This document shows positions 1 through 8,147 of a stretch of DNA of 32,214 nt, one piece after another. The position numbers and the translations under genes were made by a program. Under the pieces are notes generated by a model. That model ran no database searches. It was given only the letters and a program-made list of their open reading frames with translations, and had not been told where the DNA came from. The stretch is from a virus. Location: the IMG/VR virus record IMGVR_UViG_3300030117_000657, positions 1,309-33,522 of that record. One strand, 5' to 3'. Position 1 is the first letter of the stretch, and each line of letters starts with the position of its first letter.

Positions 1-3000
1 AATGACGTAAAAGATTCACTCGACACTGCGTATGGGGCGCAGAACGTAGACGAGTTTGTAGCAGAGACGTTTGGCAACCCAGAGTTTCAACGCAAGCTGG
101 CTGGTATAAACGTCAAAGGTGAGCCAATCAACGCACTGCAGCGGTTCTTTAACTCTGTTGCTAACGTGTTACGCCGTGCCATGAAAATGCAAACAAAACC
201 TGTGGGTTCTGCACTCAATCAGGCAGATCAGCTAATTGAAGCCATGCTTGCACCTGCACCAGAGTTTCGTAACGCTGGCAAGATGTATATGGGCGGTAAC
301 GTGATTGACATGGTCAAGAATACTGCAGCCCGTGTTAAATCACCGTCTACCCCTGCCGCCAAGTCTGAGTTTTTAAGAAAGATAGCAGACATAATAAACG
401 GGGGCGCAAGCAAGCAAACAAAGGCTTTTACTTTATTCTCCCTACCTCTTCAAGCTGTTACTGATCTTGCTAAAAAATACAATCTGCAAAAGGTAGCTGT
501 AAAGATACAAGAAACCATAGAAGAGCAGGTGGGCGACACAAATAAAGCGGATGTCAAAGTTGATGGTACTCTAAAAGCTCTTGAGGCATGGCAGAAAAAC
601 AACCCGACTCGTACAGCGAAATTTAATAACGTCATATATCAAAGCACCACTGAAGGCGTTGATCCTACGGACAAACTGAAAACTGAAAACGGCAAAGAGT
701 TTTTGTTGGGTGAAGATGGTCATAAAGAAACTGATCCTGAAAAAATAGCCTTGTGGAAAGACATGACCAAAAAAGGAGGGGAGTGGAACTCTTTAGGCGC
801 AAACGGGCAGGCTACATACATAAAAATGCGCGACGCGTATCAAATTATATACAAAGACCTAAGAAAAGTTGTTGATGGACAGATTGATGATCTTGTGGCC
901 GATGCAGATGACAAGGTGCAATTAAAACAGTCAATCATGCAAAAGCTCTTTGAGGGCAAAAACATACGTCCATACTTCCCACTGACTCGTAAAGGCGATA
1001 GGTGGGTAGAGTACACGGCTCTCAACGAGAGAAAGAATCCTTTGACAGGTGAAGTTGAGACCACCACAGAGACCGTATACGAGGCGTTTGAATCTATCGT
1101 TTCTAGGAACGAACGTATAGAAGAATTAAAAAATGATCCAAGGGTCACTGATAAGCGTAGTATAAAACCTTATTCTAACAGTAAAGAAATAGACTTTAGA
1201 AATGCTGCACCGGAGTCCTTTGTAAGCAAGACACTGGAAATATTGGAAAAGTCCAAACCAGATAGCAAAGCCTCACCAGAAGAGAAGGCTGCACACGCAG
1301 ACCAAAGAAGACAGATAATGGAGTTGTTTATAAACACACTCCCAGAAACATCTTTTGCTAAGTCCATGCAGAAACGTGGCGGTAAAGACGGTAAAGGTGA
1401 GTTAGGTTTTGACCGCGATGCTTTTGAAGCGTTTCGTTCTAGGGCTTACGACCTGTCCAGACAAGTGCAACGATTAAAGTACAGCAATAAACTAAGAAAA
1501 CTAGAAAGCGAGTTAGAGAAAGAATTTAAATCGCAGTCTGGCACGGACCAAGAAAAGTCTGTCATAGTCAGAGATGAGTTGTTGGAACGTTCTAGGTTTG
1601 CACGTAATCCGCCAGACAACACCATGAACAGACTTGCTGCACAGGCCAATCGTATAGCGTTCCTTGGCACTATTGGGTTCAACATATCTTCTGCTGTGGT
1701 TAACGCCTCACAGATACCGCTTGTTATGGCTCCCATGTTAAACGGCAAATATAGAAGCACGTTGGGTGTAGGAGCCGCGCCGAAAGCGGTGTTCAATGCC
1801 ATGGCGTTAATAACAGGTAGTGGATTGAACCGTAAGATATCTGAAATAGATCCAGAAGCAGGCACCGCAAAAGTCAGAGGCACACCGTCAATAGACAACT
1901 ATTACGAAGCTGGTAAAGACGGTAAGTTGTTTGTGCGAAAAGATTTAGAACTTAGCGATGAAAAACGTAAAAAACTTGAGAGGCTTACCCCCCTTGTTCA
2001 AATGGCAGGGGCAAGAGGACTGCTTAATCGTTCGTTGTTCTACGATACACTAGGTATTGACAAAACAGGACGTGATAGGGGTGCATGGGAAAGCGTGAAC
2101 GCATATGGCGCACTAGCGTTTCACGTACAGGAAAGTCTTAACAGACAAACAGCTTTAATCTCTGCGTTTGATCTTGAGATGCAACGTATGGAAAAAAGTG
2201 GGAAAGTTGATCCGCAGGCGGCGGCAACAGAAGCCCTACGCATGACGCAAGAAATGAACGGTGGTGCCGCTCTAGCCACCACAGGACGTATAGCCCAGCA
2301 GGGTATAGGTCGTGTAGCCATGATGTACAAAGGGTATGGAGTGCAGATGTACTACACTCTATTCAAGACTGGCGACATGGCCATCGACAGTATGCGCAAG
2401 AGCGGCAAATACACCGCAGCAGAGTCCAAAGCTGCTAAAGAACAATTCTTCGGAGTGTTGCTTTCTTCCAGCCTGCTAGCAGGTGTACAAGGTATGCCGT
2501 TTGTTGGTGCTACTTTAATGCTGGCTAATATGTTCTTGGGTGATGACGAAGACGATGCAGAAACAATCTTGCGTAAACATATTGGCGAACTAGCGTATAA
2601 GGGACCACTTAACGCTATAACAGGCACTGACGTAGCATCACGTATTGGTTTGTCAAACTTACTGTACCGCGACAACCCATACAACAGTGACGCATCAGAT
2701 GCTGATAGGGTTATGGAAGTTCTTGGTGGCCCCGCTTGGAGTGTGTACGGACAATTTAGACGCGGTCTAAAAGACGTGATATCCGAGAACGGAGACTTTG
2801 AGCGCGGAGTAGAATCCATGCTGCCAGCTGCTTTTCGTAACTTTTACAAAGGTTTACCCGGTATTGGTAGGTTTGCCAGAGACGAAGGAATATTGACACG
2901 ACGTGGTGATCCCATTGTTGATGACGTAACAACTGGCGGTCTAGTTGCGCAAATGTTGGGCTTCCCACCAACAGAATACACGCTAGCTCAAGAACAGAAC

Positions 3001-3297
3001 CAAGCTATAAAACGTATAGATCGTGCAGTTAGTACAGAACGCACACAACTTCTCAGGCGGTTGTACATAGGATTACGCATGGGTGATGACGTAAGTGATG
3101 TGTACAACAGGATATTTAAATTCAATTCTGCGCATCCTACAGCGGGTATCAACGCTGCTACTATAAAGCGATCAATGAAGCAACACATGCGTACGTCCGT
3201 AAAGATGCACAACGGTGTTACACTTAGCCCTAACATGCAAGCAACCTTGAAGGGTCATGTAGCAGAGTATTGGGGGTATGATCTCTTTGACGAATAA
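1..3297 (+). CDS. Giant polyvalent/internal virion protein, C-terminal 1098 residues (5' end outside window)
   Basis: The frame is open from base 1 with no stop and ends at TAA 3295-3297. The GTG at 166 is therefore not the true start and the gene enters from the left. The first visible residues (EFVAETFGNPEFQ, about 17-29) resemble the large-polyvalent-protein-associated segments of very large phage proteins. The rest is charged and helix-rich. It has a hydrophobic stretch at about visible residues 813-845 (FFGVLLSSSLLAG and following), then an acidic patch (GDDEDD). Giant proteins of this kind are thought to be packaged in the capsid and ejected with the DNA, often carrying N-terminal enzymatic domains; that part is not visible here. 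It is the last gene of the rightward late transcript and converges on the - strand replication genes. The polyvalent family is likely; an enzymatic activity cannot be assigned. Confidence 0.75.
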   Translation, partial: NDVKDSLDTAYGAQNVDEFVAETFGNPEFQRKLAGINVKGEPINALQRFFNSVANVLRRAMKMQTKPVGSALNQADQLIEAMLAPAPEFRNAGKMYMGGNVIDMVKNTAARVKSPSTPAAKSEFLRKIADIINGGASKQTKAFTLFSLPLQAVTDLAKKYNLQKVAVKIQETIEEQVGDTNKADVKVDGTLKALEAWQKNNPTRTAKFNNVIYQSTTEGVDPTDKLKTENGKEFLLGEDGHKETDPEKIALWKDMTKKGGEWNSLGANGQATYIKMRDAYQIIYKDLRKVVDGQIDDLVADADDKVQLKQSIMQKLFEGKNIRPYFPLTRKGDRWVEYTALNERKNPLTGEVETTTETVYEAFESIVSRNERIEELKNDPRVTDKRSIKPYSNSKEIDFRNAAPESFVSKTLEILEKSKPDSKASPEEKAAHADQRRQIMELFINTLPETSFAKSMQKRGGKDGKGELGFDRDAFEAFRSRAYDLSRQVQRLKYSNKLRKLESELEKEFKSQSGTDQEKSVIVRDELLERSRFARNPPDNTMNRLAAQANRIAFLGTIGFNISSAVVNASQIPLVMAPMLNGKYRSTLGVGAAPKAVFNAMALITGSGLNRKISEIDPEAGTAKVRGTPSIDNYYEAGKDGKLFVRKDLELSDEKRKKLERLTPLVQMAGARGLLNRSLFYDTLGIDKTGRDRGAWESVNAYGALAFHVQESLNRQTALISAFDLEMQRMEKSGKVDPQAAATEALRMTQEMNGGAALATTGRIAQQGIGRVAMMYKGYGVQMYYTLFKTGDMAIDSMRKSGKYTAAESKAAKEQFFGVLLSSSLLAGVQGMPFVGATLMLANMFLGDDEDDAETILRKHIGELAYKGPLNAITGTDVASRIGLSNLLYRDNPYNSDASDADRVMEVLGGPAWSVYGQFRRGLKDVISENGDFERGVESMLPAAFRNFYKGLPGIGRFARDEGILTRRGDPIVDDVTTGGLVAQMLGFPPTEYTLAQEQNQAIKRIDRAVSTERTQLLRRLYIGLRMGDDVSDVYNRIFKFNSAHPTAGINAATIKRSMKQHMRTSVKMHNGVTLSPNMQATLKGHVAEYWGYDLFDE

Positions 3298-3300
3298 AAA

Positions 3301-3322
3301 ACCCCCCGCCGGAGCGAGGGGT
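3301..3322. terminator. Terminator between converging transcripts
   Basis: The hairpin ACCCC-C-CGC / GCG-A-GGGGT (one mismatch, loop CGGA) starts four bases after the stop of the giant + gene. On the - strand it is followed by TTTTTT (complement of the A run around 3296-3300), giving a classic intrinsic terminator for the leftward replication transcript. For the + strand the U-tract is weak, so it acts mainly leftward. Confidence 0.75.
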
Positions 3323-3369
3323 AAAGTTTGGGAGAACGACAGTCGGAGGGATCTGTCCCTGACACATTA

Positions 3370-3597
3370 TCATGTGATTCTCCAGACACGCAACCCCAAT
3401 TTGGCGTCCTCTATCGTAACCCTAGTTTCTATCCGCCAATCTTTTTCTGCAGTTATACGTTTAATCTGGCTCTGTGCTTCTTCAGTATTGATGCACGGGA
3501 CAAAAATAGATGCGTTTATAACCATCTTATCCCAATCAACAACAACTCTGACCCCATCAGGATTTAAGTCATCTGTCTTCAGAATACCCTGCGTCAT
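3370..3597 (-). CDS. Hypothetical small protein, last gene of the leftward transcript
   Basis: A 75-residue protein I do not recognise. It is mixed alpha/beta in composition with no signal peptide, membrane segment or metal motif. Its start ATG (3595-3597) lies inside the end of the upstream gene (28-base overlap) and lacks a clear Shine-Dalgarno sequence, so translation would depend on coupling. An internal ATG at residue 25 is an alternative start. The dense overlap, the same strand and the terminator about 50 bases downstream support it being real, but it is the weakest gene call in the left part. Confidence 0.5.
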   Translation of the reverse strand: MTQGILKTDDLNPDGVRVVVDWDKMVINASIFVPCINTEEAQSQIKRITAEKDWRIETRVTIEDAKLGLRVWRIT

Positions 3598-3832
3598 CTA
3601 ATGCCGATCTGGCTGCGCCTATGTCCGTAGGTTTGTGATAATATTTTCTGTGGTCTGTTTTCACCGCTTCTGGGTCGTCATCTGCAAAAGCATTGGGAGG
3701 TAGGTTTTCACTAGCACGTTGACATGCCAACTTATCTGCCTCTTTTTCTCTGACATATACCTGATCCATACCGAACACAGATGCTGATCCATAGTTTTTA
3801 CCTTCATATAAATTTCTATAGTGTCTCGCCAT
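3569..3832 (-). CDS. Hypothetical 87-residue charged protein
   Basis: The start is supported by GGAG eight bases before the ATG at 3832. It overlaps the primase-helicase stop by 17 bases and the next gene by 28, typical of translationally coupled phage genes. The protein is rich in Tyr, Asp, Lys and Arg and looks soluble. It has no motif I can assign: a single Cys, no zinc pair and no membrane segment. The position directly behind the primase suggests an accessory role in replication, but that is only context. Confidence 0.6.
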   Translation of the reverse strand: MARHYRNLYEGKNYGSASVFGMDQVYVREKEADKLACQRASENLPPNAFADDDPEAVKTDHRKYYHKPTDIGAARSALDDAGYSEDR

Positions 3833-6620
3833 CTAGTTTCTCCACTGAACAATCAACAATAATTACATCCGTTGGGGGTAAGTTCATGTGCGTGCCTTTA
3901 CTCAACCGCATCTTAGACTTCTTGGCCCCCAGCTTTGTTTTAAGATCGTATATAAACGAGTTGTAGTTTATTTGTTGTTCGCCACACCATGCCTTTAACG
4001 GCTTGGGTATAAGGTACGCACGTTTTAAATCTGTTTCGTAACGAGCAACCAACTTTCCTCTGGGTAGTGCCTCTGGAATAATAACCGACTCTATGTCTTT
4101 ATTCTGCTTGCGGAGATCGTCAGTGCTTTTAATCCACAGGACGTTACTCCAATGCTCATGGATATAATCGTTAAGTACCTCTTCTACACCAACGCTCATA
4201 TCCTCGACTTGTCGCTTGTTCTCCTTTAGCTGTTCTACCCCCCACTTAAATACTTTCTTAGTATCATAATTCACAAGCCCTGCACGTTTTGCAAGTATAA
4301 GTCCTGTGACAGTGGCAGATACAAGCACAGACCAGAACCTGTTTTCAGCAGTCAGACTAGCTTGGGCGTCTACTTTGGCTTGTACTTTTACCAGTAGCTT
4401 CTTTGCGTCTTCTAGATTGTTCATCAGGTATTGCACGTATTCAATGCCAGCGTGACCGTAGTTGTCTTGTATCGCGGCAGAAAACTTGTCAGTCTCTTCT
4501 TTTGTCTCAAAGTGCATACGCTTAACACGGCACTCTAAAATGCGCTGTGCTTCTGCCTTGGGCATAGCCTTTATAATACTTATGCGCTCGACAATACTGG
4601 TGTTGCCTGTGGTTACAGACAGCAGACTCCATGCCTCTCCCCGATGCCGCTCGGTATTGCTACCGCTAGCCATGCGTCCACGTTGTCTGCCGCCTGTAAG
4701 CTGATATGCAAGGTTACTTAGTTCCCTACCATGCGCGTTGGTCAACTCATCCATATATAACGGTATGTTATGATACACCTCACCTCTATTCATCTTTGTG
4801 TTATAGGTGTCGCGCTCTGTAGTTACCAAATCTTCGGGTTTACCCCACACAGATACCCCTGCTTCCATAGCCGTGGTTTTACCCACACCAGAGTCCTTGC
4901 TGTATATATGCAGAGCCGCACATTTAATTGGTAAGAACTGCATCAGAGGAGAGCCAAAGGACGTGCCTACTACAAACTGGTGCAATTCAAACCCGTCACG
5001 GTTGTAAAAATCCAAGGTCTCTTTCCATTTTTCCATTGTGCCTCGCGGCTCAAAAGAAGCAAACAGCCCTGCAGTTTGTGTGGATGGCGGGTTGAACTCG
5101 ACCTTGTCTTTGAACACTTCCTGATTGCCAAGCACAAAAGAACTGCCACCTTCATCCGTCCAACCAAACTGTCTATGTGCCTGATCCGCAGTGCTGCTGG
5201 CTTGTAATTCGTTAACCCAAGTTGTTGTATAACTCATAAGCTCATCCATCTTTGTTACTGCCACACCTTGCATGGACATATGTTTACGGAACTCTTCTCT
5301 GGAAGTAGCCGCTGTCAGAGGTAGAGTAAACTCTCGTACTCCATCTCGCGGTAGGTGTAGTCGCATTACAACAGCTTCACCCAGCTCCACGTCGCGTAGT
5401 CGTCTAACAACGTATAAGTCGTTATGGTATATTACCTTCTCATCAGGATCTCCATCGCTGTTAGTTATCCTGATGTATACCCCGCCGTTTGCGCCACGGA
5501 AGTAGGGCCGCGGGTATTGAGGAATTATGTACTGGTTTATAGGGTTGTTCGGGAGGTTCTCTGCAGGGGCTTCAACAATGTTATCTTCCTCGGTAGCCTC
5601 ACGTATGCGCATACCTAATGAGATAGGTGATTTTATCTTGCCCCAGTTCGGACAATCTACACATATACCCGACTCGTACTCGTCAAATGTATTACATAAG
5701 TACGGACCTTTTATGAGGTCCACTTTCTTTTGTGTTATACTTGCACTGTAATCAGGGTGGTTTTTTGATATGGCATAAGCAGCTTCAACGCCATCAGCGC
5801 AGAACTTGGCTATGGATAGCCCCGCCCTCCACATAGGTTCGGTACAGTCTGCTTGATCTACAAGTATGTTGCGTAGCTGCCTACACCCTTTGCCAGCCTG
5901 TGTCTTACGTAGTATCTCACGAAACGTGCTTTCCACATTACTGTTAAGTGTTGTCGTGACTGCATTGTTACCGTTAGGCACGTACCGTTTTGGCACGGGC
6001 ATGGGGTCGTTGCCCAATAGTTCTGAGAACGCATCAAAGTCCACAGGTTTTATTGTGGTCTCAAAAAAGAAGCCTACGGGGGCTGGTGGCGTGTCTTTGT
6101 GGTTGTGGGTGGTTGGTATGCGCAACACCCGCGCAGCGTCCGCTGTGACCGCAGGATCAGCCAATAAATTATGGTCTACGCACAGCTTCTTCAATCGCTC
6201 TGCTACGGGCAACCAATCATCTATAATTACTGAGTCCTGCAAAGGCCAATAAACATGCACCCCGCGCCCAGAGTTTACCATAACAGGTTTAGGTAAAGAT
6301 AACTTCTTACAGAATATCTTCAGCGCACTAATTGCATCGGACTGTGTCGCATAGTCTTTGCTCGCGCCACAATCCAAATCAAGAAACATAGAACTTAAAC
6401 GGTTTACATTATCAACCTTACGCGACCCTGCTTCACTGAATGTAGCTAGCGCGTAGTATGCGTCATAACCCTCTGCGTCTAGATTTTGCGCAGCATCTAT
6501 AACCTGATCTATCGACCCGTAGAATTTTTGTACTCTACGGTCATCACTGGTGCGGGAAGCAAATACGCAGTAATACCCTTCGTCTGCCAACACCGCCTTT
6601 AAAAATATTTTCGTTTCCAT
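3816..6620 (-). CDS. Primase-helicase: AEP-type primase fused to DUF927-type ATPase
   Basis: About 934 residues. The N-terminal third has archaeo-eukaryotic primase signatures: FLDLDCG (acidic metal-binding DxD, about residue 80) and NSGRGVHVYW (about residue 115). A Cys cluster follows (CNTF...GICVDCPNWGKIKSPI, about residue 325), as in other phage AEP primases. The C-terminal part has a P-loop, IYSKDSGVGKTTAM, and a downstream acidic motif (LYMDEL), matching DUF927 superfamily helicases. It should make primers and unwind DNA at the phage fork. The frame opens at 6653, but the ATG at 6620 (METKIF) is preferred because GGTG lies six bases upstream and the earlier residues are unlike a primase N-terminus; ATG 6632 is also possible. 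It follows a structured spacer after the ssDNA-binding gene. Confidence 0.85.
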   Translation of the reverse strand: METKIFLKAVLADEGYYCVFASRTSDDRRVQKFYGSIDQVIDAAQNLDAEGYDAYYALATFSEAGSRKVDNVNRLSSMFLDLDCGASKDYATQSDAISALKIFCKKLSLPKPVMVNSGRGVHVYWPLQDSVIIDDWLPVAERLKKLCVDHNLLADPAVTADAARVLRIPTTHNHKDTPPAPVGFFFETTIKPVDFDAFSELLGNDPMPVPKRYVPNGNNAVTTTLNSNVESTFREILRKTQAGKGCRQLRNILVDQADCTEPMWRAGLSIAKFCADGVEAAYAISKNHPDYSASITQKKVDLIKGPYLCNTFDEYESGICVDCPNWGKIKSPISLGMRIREATEEDNIVEAPAENLPNNPINQYIIPQYPRPYFRGANGGVYIRITNSDGDPDEKVIYHNDLYVVRRLRDVELGEAVVMRLHLPRDGVREFTLPLTAATSREEFRKHMSMQGVAVTKMDELMSYTTTWVNELQASSTADQAHRQFGWTDEGGSSFVLGNQEVFKDKVEFNPPSTQTAGLFASFEPRGTMEKWKETLDFYNRDGFELHQFVVGTSFGSPLMQFLPIKCAALHIYSKDSGVGKTTAMEAGVSVWGKPEDLVTTERDTYNTKMNRGEVYHNIPLYMDELTNAHGRELSNLAYQLTGGRQRGRMASGSNTERHRGEAWSLLSVTTGNTSIVERISIIKAMPKAEAQRILECRVKRMHFETKEETDKFSAAIQDNYGHAGIEYVQYLMNNLEDAKKLLVKVQAKVDAQASLTAENRFWSVLVSATVTGLILAKRAGLVNYDTKKVFKWGVEQLKENKRQVEDMSVGVEEVLNDYIHEHWSNVLWIKSTDDLRKQNKDIESVIIPEALPRGKLVARYETDLKRAYLIPKPLKAWCGEQQINYNSFIYDLKTKLGAKKSKMRLSKGTHMNLPPTDVIIVDCSVEKLDGETL

Positions 6621-6643
6621 AACTAACACCATAACCGAAAAAC

Positions 6644-6696
6644 ACTGCGGCAAGGGTGTCGGTACACACCCGTTTCAGCCTCGGCCTAGCCGCAGT
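6644..6696 (-). other. Structured intergenic RNA element between ssDNA-binding and primase genes
   Basis: An outer perfect 8-bp inverted repeat (ACTGCGGC 6644-6651 / GCCGCAGT 6689-6696) encloses an inner hairpin (GGGTGT 6654-6659 / ACACCC 6666-6671). On the - strand the outer stem is followed by GTTTTT. It could be an attenuating terminator that lowers primase expression relative to the ssDNA-binding protein, or an RNA processing element. Confidence 0.5.
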
Positions 6697-6709
6697 ATGG
6701 TATGGTGGT

Positions 6710-7396
6710 TTAGTCGTCCCAATCGTCCACGATAGAACTTAGATCGTCACTATCTTTTGCTGGTGCAGAAGGAGCGGCTTTCTTTGCCGTCTTTTTAGGC
6801 TCTTCTACTGGCGCTTCGGACACTTCGGCAAATGGATTATCGTCTGTGGTTGCTTCAAATCCGTCTACTGGTTTAAATGGTGACTGCTCCTCCATAGGTT
6901 TAAGGTCGATGACCTGCACTGCGCGTAGACGGAGTGATACTCCTGTCCCCATTGATCCGTGATATGGAACAAATGTGATAGCAATGTTAACCGTACTTCC
7001 CGTGGTCAGCAAGAAACCATCATCTAACTTCACACCCTTTGAATCGTACTGCGCAGGCTTGTCTGTAGCTTCTGTCCCATACGCACCCTTGAGTTTTGCT
7101 TTGTAGGTATACATGCCATCCTCGTCCTTCTTGAAGGGCATGGACAACTTCTCAGGCCAGTCAGGGTTTTCTGCCTGACGTGCCGCGTACGCAACTTTCA
7201 TACGCTTATACAAGTCTTTCGCTTGTCCTTCTGTCATACGGAACTGGATAGTATACGATGCGCCATCATCAAACACGTCACAAGGCACAGACTTCCTCAC
7301 TTTGGGTGAAGCGTCATACTTGTAAGTCCGGTTAATCCGAGGCCACAGGGCTTCCACATTTTCTATGTTATGGTTCATGTTTACAGTTTCAGACAT
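6710..7396 (-). CDS. ssDNA-binding protein, DUF2815-like (T7 gp2.5-type role)
   Basis: 228 residues, start fixed by GGGAG seven bases upstream of ATG 7396. The body (residues 20-165) looks like a DUF2815/OB-fold phage protein, with long beta-rich stretches around TIQFRMTEGQ and a YDSKG-KLDDGFLLTTGS segment. The C-terminus is disordered (EEPKKTAKKAAPSAPAKD) and ends in a strongly acidic tail, DDLSSIVDDWDD. Acidic tails of this type in phage and bacterial single-strand binding proteins recruit polymerase and helicase. It sits between the HTH gene and the primase and should coat displaced strands during replication. The family call is from sequence feel, supported by size, tail and position. Confidence 0.75.
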   Translation of the reverse strand: MSETVNMNHNIENVEALWPRINRTYKYDASPKVRKSVPCDVFDDGASYTIQFRMTEGQAKDLYKRMKVAYAARQAENPDWPEKLSMPFKKDEDGMYTYKAKLKGAYGTEATDKPAQYDSKGVKLDDGFLLTTGSTVNIAITFVPYHGSMGTGVSLRLRAVQVIDLKPMEEQSPFKPVDGFEATTDDNPFAEVSEAPVEEPKKTAKKAAPSAPAKDSDDLSSIVDDWDD

Positions 7397-7413
7397 ATCA
7401 TTCTCCCAATGTC

Positions 7414-7704
7414 TTATTGATCTTCGTCAAGTAATTCTAATAGGTCAGCATCCTCGTCCGTTGCCACTTCTGGCTTCGCCACTGGCTCTACCGTAATCTC
7501 ATCCTCATCGTTATTGATGTCGGGTGCAGTCTTCTTGGTTGTTAGTGCTTCCGATATATCAGGGATGCAAAATCTATAGGTGTTGCCTACACGAATGTAG
7601 GTATCCTGCGGAATTTGATCCTGACGCACCCAAGCACGTATTGTAGATACAGAAACACTGAAGTGTTTTGCCACATCTTCAATGGGTACATACTTTGCTT
7701 CCAT
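7414..7704 (-). CDS. Small HTH DNA-binding protein (MerR/excisionase-like) with acidic tail
   Basis: 96 residues. Residues 5-30 (VPIEDVAKHFSVSVSTIRAW) form a clear MerR/excisionase-type helix-turn-helix with the typical S-STIRAW recognition helix. A wing follows (YIRVGNTYRF, 36-45). The last 35 residues are acidic (ITVEPV...DEDADLLELLDEDQ). The start ATG overlaps the upstream stop as TAATG, and AGGA lies seven bases before it. It may act as a transcriptional regulator or replication accessory. It is one of two visible HTH candidates for a protein that reads the 18-bp palindromes of this window, but nothing in the sequence proves that link. Confidence 0.75.
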   Translation of the reverse strand: MEAKYVPIEDVAKHFSVSVSTIRAWVRQDQIPQDTYIRVGNTYRFCIPDISEALTTKKTAPDINNDEDEITVEPVAKPEVATDEDADLLELLDEDQ

Positions 7705-8096
7705 TACTTTTTCCTCACAGCTATAGAATATTCAGAGTCGATGTTTAAGCCGTCTGGCTTTGACTCGGGGTTCTCTTCCAAAAACTGTTTAAGGTTTGCT
7801 TGATTAAGTCGTTTCTCTAACAACTCTGGAACCTGATGCTCAAGTACAAACGCGTGCATCTTTTCCCAGTCGTTAGTCCAATACTTTTGTTTTACAGACC
7901 TGTAAAACAGCCCTTCGGAAGTTCTCACACTCTCGACATTATGCGCACTGCAGTAGTCGAGTAGTCCTTGTTTGACTCTCTCTAATTGACGAGAGAGGAC
8001 AGAGTCCTTTTCTTTATAATCAGCCGACAACTTCGCCCGCTCTTCACGGATCTTAATATAAGTTTTAGTCAGCTTGTCTGCGGATATGTCACCCAT
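7704..8096 (-). CDS. Conserved phage hypothetical protein, coiled-coil N-terminus
   Basis: 130 residues, strong start (AAGGAG seven bases before ATG 8096). The N-terminal 50 residues are a charged helix (KIREERAKLSADYKEKDSVL) likely to be a coiled coil, followed by a compact segment with SEGLFYRSVKQKYWTNDW. I recognise this pattern as common in phage replication regions, loosely like Gp157/host-nuclease-inhibitor-type proteins, but no function can be fixed from sequence. Its stop overlaps the HTH gene start. Confidence 0.65.
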   Translation of the reverse strand: MGDISADKLTKTYIKIREERAKLSADYKEKDSVLSRQLERVKQGLLDYCSAHNVESVRTSEGLFYRSVKQKYWTNDWEKMHAFVLEHQVPELLEKRLNQANLKQFLEENPESKPDGLNIDSEYSIAVRKK

Positions 8097-8147
8097 ACCG
8101 TTCTCCTTAGATATAGTGTTTCGTACAATCTAGTAGCGGTATGTGTG

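Noticed and set aside
3278-3601. Rightward frames at the convergence
   Set aside because: They start in the terminator or the end of the giant gene and lie antisense to better-supported leftward genes.
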